DNA from: Tritrichomonas musculus
Taxonomy: Eukaryota; Parabasalia; Tritrichomonadida; Tritrichomonadidae
DNA length: 64,000 nucleotides
Direction of reading: 5' to 3'
NCBI GenBank assembly: GCA_039105265.1
Contig: JAPFFF010000001.1
Location: forward strand, 8,184,001-8,248,000
The notes below the pieces were generated by a model. The model was given only the letters and a program-made list of their open reading frames with translations, ran no database searches and was not told the origin of the DNA. The translations under genes were made by a program, and so were the position numbers. Below, in pieces: positions 62,639 through 64,000 of the stretch. How positions within the stretch are numbered: the first letter of the stretch is position 1; every line of letters begins with the position of its first letter.

Positions 62639-63513
62639 AACTGGTTTCATTAAATCGGAACGCTTTTTGAAAGAAATTTTCACTTTTTTATTAAGGTTTA
62701 TTCAATTTTTTTTTTATCTCACATGAACAAATATAAATTTAAAAATTTAAAAACAAATAACTTTTCATTCCAATTTAAAATAGTTTTTTTTTATTCAAAA
62801 TAACTAGAATCTGACTCACTTGATTCATCGTCAACATAAGATAATATTGGAAACTCATTTATAGCTAAAGTTTCTACTTGCTCGTTTACTTCAATAAAAT
62901 AGCAATTTATATATGGAATGAGATAAAACTTTTTTGGAATAAAATCGTTGTTTAATAGAAGTAAGTTTATTTTTTGAGTTGAATCATTTTGAAATTGATG
63001 TTGAATAACGTTTGTTCTGTATTTTATAAGATTTGAATTATAATTTAATTCCAAGCCGGTTTGTTTCCAACTTTGATATCTTTTCTGAATTAAAAACTGG
63101 TCAATTTTTTCTGTAAAAATGAAAGGGGGTTCTTCTCTTTGAATCTTTGAAATATCATAAATCCTGGGTTTTAAATAAGGAGCTATCGTTTTGCCACATA
63201 CATGTATACACATTTCTAAGCGTTTCTTAAATGAATTAACCAAACGTTTTACTGTTTCCATGTCAATAGCTCCCCATTCTTTTTGAATTGCATTTAGTAA
63301 TTGTTCTCTATTTATCGGTTTAAGGCCAATTTACAATACTCCACATCATTTCCACTGGACTCAAATCCGGTGAATTTGAAGGCCAATCACAAACTATATT
63401 GCTTCTGTTAAAAATAAATTTTAATTGCAAAACTGTAAAATATTTTGTGCTCATGCAAAATTTATGAAATTTTGCAGTTGAAAATTGTGAGATTAAACTT
63501 TTTTTTGAAAATA
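62639..63513. mobile_element. Tc1-type transposon 1 (left part)
   Basis: The left end at 62639 (AACTGGTTTCATTAAATCGG, preceded by TA at 62637-62638) has the same tip as the second element at 63514. It contains the C-terminal part of a Tc1-type transposase on the minus strand. Its coding sequence breaks off near 63486-63513, exactly where the second element begins, so element 2 probably inserted into element 1 and the remainder of element 1 lies beyond the window. Confidence 0.6.
62791..63486 (-). pseudogene. Frameshifted Tc1-type transposase, C-terminal half
   Basis: Upstream block: VCDWPSNSPDLSPVEMMWSI, the diagnostic third catalytic region of Tc1-type (DD34E) transposases with its glutamate in PVE. 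After a one-base frameshift near 63330 it continues LKPINREQLLNAIQKEWGAI and ETVKRLVNSFKKRLEMCIHV, the standard C-terminal helix pair of Tc1. A ~90-residue acidic extension follows to the stop at 62791. The N-terminal DNA-binding part and the first two catalytic aspartates are not in the window. Confidence 0.8.
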
Positions 63514-64000
63514 AACTGGTTTAGCTAAATCGGAACAAAATTTTATTCAATTTAAAATTTTACATTGAATTTTAAAAAATAAACTATTTAAAAAGTTAAA
63601 AAACACTTCATCATTTGTTCCGATTTAGCTAATTTTTAATTTTTATTAAGTTTTATAAAGAAAAATTAATTTTTTTATTTAAATTTTTAATCATCTATGT
63701 CATCAGACTCATAATCATTGTATTCTGGAGGAAATCTTTCATATGTTTCAAATTCTTCAAAATCATTGATCTGATTATTATAGTCACTTTGAACAATTGG
63801 GATTGTTACTTGTGGAATAGTGAAATTAATACCTCTGATATAATTTTGATTATTTATTACGATTAAAAGTCTTTTTGTTGTTTCATTATTTAACTTTTTA
63901 TGTTGCAGATATTTTGACCTATATTTGACCATATCTGCTCGTATATTAAATAATGCTGTTATTTCTTTACAACTTAAATTGTTAGAATTAATTATCATAT
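63514..64000. mobile_element. Tc1-type transposon 2 (left part, runs off the window)
   Basis: AACTGGTTTAGCTAAATCGG at 63514 preceded by TA (63512-63513). An inverted copy of the tip (TTGTTCCGATTTAGCTAA, about 63619-63636) sits 100 bp inside, a subterminal repeat. The right end is outside the window. Confidence 0.6.
63687..63998 (-). CDS. Partial Tc1-type transposase C-terminal extension
   Basis: 103 residues to the window edge, probably the end of a longer gene. The segment VKYRSKYLQHKKLNNETTKR aligns with IKYRTNVIQHQFQNDSTQKI of the frameshifted relative at 62791, and both finish in an acidic Ser/Asp/Tyr tail. So this is the end of the transposase of element 2; whether it is intact cannot be judged here. 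The ATG at 63998 need not be the start. Confidence 0.5.
   Translation of the reverse strand: MIINSNNLSCKEITALFNIRADMVKYRSKYLQHKKLNNETTKRLLIVINNQNYIRGINFTIPQVTIPIVQSDYNNQINDFEEFETYERFPPEYNDYESDDIDD

Overview
This window is very AT-rich nuclear DNA from a protist. Its genes are apparently intronless, have short intergenic gaps, sit on both strands, and encode eukaryotic proteins (Rab, CDK, RACK1, CAND1, CCR4-NOT subunit, U2AF35, UTP14). Many intact and decayed DNA transposons lie between them. Gene style, coding GC and transposon load fit a parabasalid (trichomonad, perhaps Tritrichomonas-like) best. This is inference; an Entamoeba-like genome was not excluded.

Region 1-19.2 kb is a transposon graveyard. 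A pogo-like DDD transposase (413-1870) is followed by a nested stack. A TA-flanked element (2653-10172) carries a Kolobok-like MITE (3261-4502), a hAT-like element (5214-8720) with a third element (5755-8097) and a tandem array inside it, and an 8-bp-TSD MITE (9446-10156) that landed in its right terminal repeat. Next come a Tc1-like MITE (10992-11778), a deleted Mutator-like element (MULE, 11859-14584) and a complete-looking MULE (14919-19177) with a SWIM-zinc-finger transposase. Nearly all have target-site duplications that can be read directly.

Region 20-45 kb is a gene-rich core: two helical-repeat proteins (one is CAND1), a tail-anchored protein, a CEP78-like LRR protein, an ArfGAP, a two-discoidin-domain protein, an NXF/Mex67-like mRNA export factor, a bacterial-type DUF3006 protein, a CDK and a Rab whose start codons are 30 bp apart, a TPR protein, CNOT10, RACK1, and a UAS plus double SUMO-like-domain protein. 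A TA-flanked non-coding transposon (29432-30722) interrupts it.

Region 45-50.4 kb is a Kolobok-type transposon with TTAA target duplication. Its transposase ends in what looks like a linker-histone H1/H5 domain. Region 51-60.2 kb returns to genes: a histone-fold protein, a metallo-beta-lactamase-fold hydrolase, a TBC RabGAP, a CD2BP2/LIN1-like factor head-to-head with U2AF35, and UTP14. Region 60.4-62.6 kb holds decayed coding sequence on both strands whose in-frame stops nearly all sit where Trp or Gln would be expected. The window ends in two Tc1-type elements, the second apparently inserted in the first.

Many genes concern RNA life (U2AF35, CD2BP2-like, NXF, CNOT10, RACK1, UTP14), but nothing indicates an operon. 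Several starts were moved to the first in-frame ATG, because upstream in-frame TTG/GTG codons are unlikely initiators in a eukaryote.
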